Shown piece by piece: positions 60,460-64,000 of a DNA stretch of 64,000 bases. Within the stretch, counting starts at the first letter, position 1. Each line of letters starts with the position of its first letter. The DNA comes from CAWJLS01 sp963843755 (GTDB lineage Bacteria; Acidobacteriota; Thermoanaerobaculia; Multivoradales; DATKCC01). A model generated the notes under the pieces. That model was not told the DNA's origin. It ran no database searches and worked only from the letters and a program-made list of their open reading frames with translations. The position numbers and the translations under genes were made by a program. Where the stretch lies: NCBI GenBank assembly GCA_963843755.1, contig CAWJLS010000012.1:1-64000 (forward strand). Direction: 5' to 3'.

Positions 60460-61536
60460 TCACCACTTGAACTGGGCCCAGATGCCGAACTCGTCCGACT
60501 TGCCCTTCTCGCCGGCCACCGAGCTGCCCACACCGTTGATCTTGCCGCCCAGCCCCGACTTCACCTCTTCGTGCTTGTAGGCGAACGAGACGAGCAGCGG
60601 CTTGATCGGGTGGATCTGGACGCCGGCGTTGTAGTAGGTGTCCTCGAGGTCCGGGTTCAGGTCCTTGCTGGTGTTGGCCGTGTCGTAGCGGCCGAAGATC
60701 TCGGCCTGCTCGCCCACCGGCACCGAGAACCAGCCGGAGAAGCCGTCGGCCGAGTCCTTGACCACGGTGGTGACGTTGTTCCAGTTGTCGGCGCTGAAGT
60801 ACTCGGCGCCCAGACGGAACGAGCCGTTGTAGGCCACGACCACGTCGTACCGCGACGCGGTGTGCTCCGCCGGGGAGGCGTCGGTGTCGTTGCCCAGCTT
60901 GCCGCTGTAGGCGCCGACGCCGATGGTCACGTCCTTGACCGGCTCGAAGGCGATCCGGGCGGTGATGTCGGGCTGCTTGCTGCGGCTCGGGTCGCTGTAG
61001 CCGTGGCCGTTGACGACGCCGGCGGCGTAGCTGACGACACCGGACTTGCCGAGGAAGTGGACGCCCCAGTCGGCCGAGTTGCCGAACTTCAGGCGGTCGA
61101 TCAGGGTGTTCTCGAGGTAGCGGTAGCCGTAGAGACCCTCGACGAACGGAATCCACGGCGTGTCGGCGGAGCCGACGCGGAAGGCGGCGGCGTCGGAGAG
61201 CTTGGCCTGGATGTAGGCCTTCTTGACGAAGAGGTCGTAGCGCTTGGTGCCCTTGTCGCCGATGTCCGAGGTGAAGTTGGCCGACCAGACGTCGTCGAAC
61301 TTGTAGTCGACCGTGACGTAGAACCGCTTGAGGTCGGTGCCCCAGCCGCTGTCGGACGACTTGTCACCGGTGCCGTCGTCCTTGTTGCTCTTGATGGTGG
61401 TATCCACGTACGTCTTGCCGTGGATGCTGAGGTCGTCGGCGCGGGTGGCTCCCGTGGCTCCGAAGAGCAGCCCGACGGCCAGCACCCCCGCGAGGGCTCC
61501 GATCTGCTTCCTCCTCCGGTCACTCGAATGACGCAT
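60460..61536 (-). CDS. outer-membrane porin (phosphate-selective porin-like)
   Basis: 358 aa. ATG 61536 has GGGAG upstream and begins a signal peptide (hydrophobic GALAGVLAVGLLFGATGATRA). The mature part starts DDLSIHGKTYVDTTIKS and is a run of amphipathic beta strands with aromatic girdles (RFYVTVDYKFDDVWSANFTSDIG, YNAGVQIHPIKPLLVSFAYKHEE), ending in an aromatic C-terminus (IWAQFKW), the usual BAM-recognised end. The pattern resembles OprP/OprO-type porins, but selectivity cannot be inferred. It is monocistronic, 163 bp from mqnA. Confidence 0.82.
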   Translation of the reverse strand: MRHSSDRRRKQIGALAGVLAVGLLFGATGATRADDLSIHGKTYVDTTIKSNKDDGTGDKSSDSGWGTDLKRFYVTVDYKFDDVWSANFTSDIGDKGTKRYDLFVKKAYIQAKLSDAAAFRVGSADTPWIPFVEGLYGYRYLENTLIDRLKFGNSADWGVHFLGKSGVVSYAAGVVNGHGYSDPSRSKQPDITARIAFEPVKDVTIGVGAYSGKLGNDTDASPAEHTASRYDVVVAYNGSFRLGAEYFSADNWNNVTTVVKDSADGFSGWFSVPVGEQAEIFGRYDTANTSKDLNPDLEDTYYNAGVQIHPIKPLLVSFAYKHEEVKSGLGGKINGVGSSVAGEKGKSDEFGIWAQFKW

Positions 61537-61699
61537 CTGTGTTCTCCCTGTGTCGTCTGGCGGCCGGCGTCTGCCGGAGCCATGGAATTCAAGATCCTCG
61601 CTTCCCACACCTTCGCAGGAGCGATGCGATCCTGGCCCGCCCGCATGGCATCGCAGTGACGGGCGAATGACTCTCTGGTAAACGTCGAGAGGGACCGGC

Positions 61700-62569
61700 T
61701 CAGGACGAGCCGTAGATTCGGAGGGGCCGCTCGGGAACCAGGCCGTGGCTCGCCGCCCGTCGGAAGAGCTCTTCCAGGCTCCGCAGCTCGGCCTCCTGGA
61801 GGAAGTAGCCGATGGCCCGCCGCAGGTAGTTGGAGATCGACAGGGAGCCCACGCCCAGCTCGGCCGCCGCCTGCCGGGCGATGGCGTCGAGGGACGAGAG
61901 GCCGTAGCGCAGACTGCTCTTGAAGTAGAACGGCAGCTCCGGCAGGCTCACCCCGTCCCGGACCGCCCAGACGCCCACCACCAGCGGCAGCCCGGTGAGC
62001 TCACGCCAGGCGGTGCCCAAATCGAGTCGATTCAGACGGTTCGGGTCCTGGAGCGGACCGGCGCCCCGGGTCTCGTCGGCCTGCCCGATCGAGGCGGCCA
62101 ACCCCACCCGGCCGGTGAGCAGCAGGGCCTCACCGTGCCGCAGCGCGGCGACCCGTCGGGCCACGTTGTCCGGACGCAGCCCTCCGGGCTCGAGCTCGAG
62201 CTCTTCGGGGCGGATGCCGTAGCGCTCCGCCAGGACGATCGACAGGGCGGCGGCCGAGGTGGGCACGCTCCGTTCACGGAGCACGTGCCGGACCTCGCCG
62301 ATGGGCGAGGGGGTGAGCAGCACCAGGCTGCCCGCCTCCGCGGGGAACGAGACGCACAGGTCGGGCAGCACCTGCAGCCCCCCGAGCCGGGCCACTTCGA
62401 TGGCGGGGATCAACGCGACGTCGACCCCGCGCTGCTCGATCAGGCGCCCGATCAGCGGCGCCGGGTGCGAGCTGGGCGAAAACAGGTCCGCGTGGTGCCC
62501 CTTGAGGAAGCCCCAGGCGAGAGGCAGGGCGTCCAGCGTGTCTGCGATCCCGACGCGGAGCTTGGGCAC
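61700..62569 (-). CDS. mqnA: chorismate dehydratase (MqnA family)
   Basis: 289 aa, periplasmic-binding-protein fold enzyme that dehydrates chorismate in the futalosine menaquinone route. Recognisable segments are LRVGIADTLDALPLAWGFLKG at the N-terminus, GVDVALIPAIEVARLGG, PEAGSLVLLTPSPIGEVRHV-like text and the C-terminal helical half (SISNYLRRAIGYFLQEAELRSLEELFRRA). MqnD is a close relative and an alternative. No other mqn gene is present. It lies 9 bp after rho and probably shares its transcript. Confidence 0.82.
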   Translation of the reverse strand: MPKLRVGIADTLDALPLAWGFLKGHHADLFSPSSHPAPLIGRLIEQRGVDVALIPAIEVARLGGLQVLPDLCVSFPAEAGSLVLLTPSPIGEVRHVLRERSVPTSAAALSIVLAERYGIRPEELELEPGGLRPDNVARRVAALRHGEALLLTGRVGLAASIGQADETRGAGPLQDPNRLNRLDLGTAWRELTGLPLVVGVWAVRDGVSLPELPFYFKSSLRYGLSSLDAIARQAAAELGVGSLSISNYLRRAIGYFLQEAELRSLEELFRRAASHGLVPERPLRIYGSS

Positions 62570-62578
62570 GGAGCTCCG

Positions 62579-63994
<1,416 letters not shown>

Positions 63995-64000
63995 CGTGGT

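Overview
The window is one contiguous, very GC-rich chromosomal segment from a Gram-negative-type bacterium. Supporting signs are an outer-membrane porin, RlpA, a full set of Bat (VWA/TPR) genes, sigma-54 promoters with an enhancer-binding protein, futalosine-pathway MqnA and a Rho factor with an Asn/Arg/Gly-rich N-terminus. The mix (secreted DUF11-repeat proteins, SpoIIE phosphatase, Bat operon, DprE1/DprE2-like pair, GTG/TTG starts, many 4-nt gene overlaps) fits Acidobacteriota, possibly a Thermoanaerobaculia-like lineage. That placement is inference from gene content, not a search result. About 48 protein genes are supported. No tRNA, rRNA, CRISPR array or intact insertion sequence was recognised.

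Layout. 0-3 kb: a cNMP-binding GGDEF diguanylate cyclase faces a sigma-54 activator (EBP) with a variant GAFTGA loop. 3-11.3 kb (minus strand): two paralogous secreted DUF11-repeat proteins and a membrane SpoIIE-type phosphatase. Each DUF11 gene has its own -24/-12 promoter, a pair of TGTC-GACA palindromes about 120-155 bp upstream, and a homologous 3' UTR ending in an intrinsic terminator. 11.4-13.6 kb: icd-mdh. 13.8-15.4 kb: a lower-GC orphan gene and cytidine deaminase, bracketed by inverted copies of a dispersed repeat. 15.4-19.6 kb: arginine deiminase operon arcA-arcC-argF plus a phosphoglycolate-phosphatase-like gene, with a terminator-like hairpin in the arcA leader. 19.7-22.6 kb: purB, an unknown small protein and rlpA.

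22.6-26.5 kb: a translationally coupled class V aminotransferase-serA-ddl operon (serine and D-Ala-D-Ala). 26.6-29.1 kb: moaC-namZ-unknown. 29.2-30.3 kb: a glycosyltransferase and HU. 30.5-37 kb (minus): rsmA, ftsK, a small conserved protein, fmt and rsmB. The ftsK-rsmB stretch carries six apparent +1 insertions within 2 kb, either sequence error or decay. 37.1-46.7 kb: a moxR-DUF58-Bat operon of eight overlapping genes preceded by a textbook sigma-54 promoter. 46.8-51.5 kb: a GAF-GGDEF cyclase and a large secreted zinc metalloprotease. 51.8-58 kb: an O-antigen-ligase-like membrane protein, an ALDH7-type dehydrogenase, a lipid kinase and an enoyl-CoA hydratase. 58-64 kb: a DprE1/DprE2-like pair, a porin, mqnA and rho.

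The most unusual material is the sigma-54-controlled pair of secreted repeat proteins next to an atypical EBP and a SpoIIE phosphatase. It looks like a regulated cell-surface or secreted system that I cannot match to a named one.
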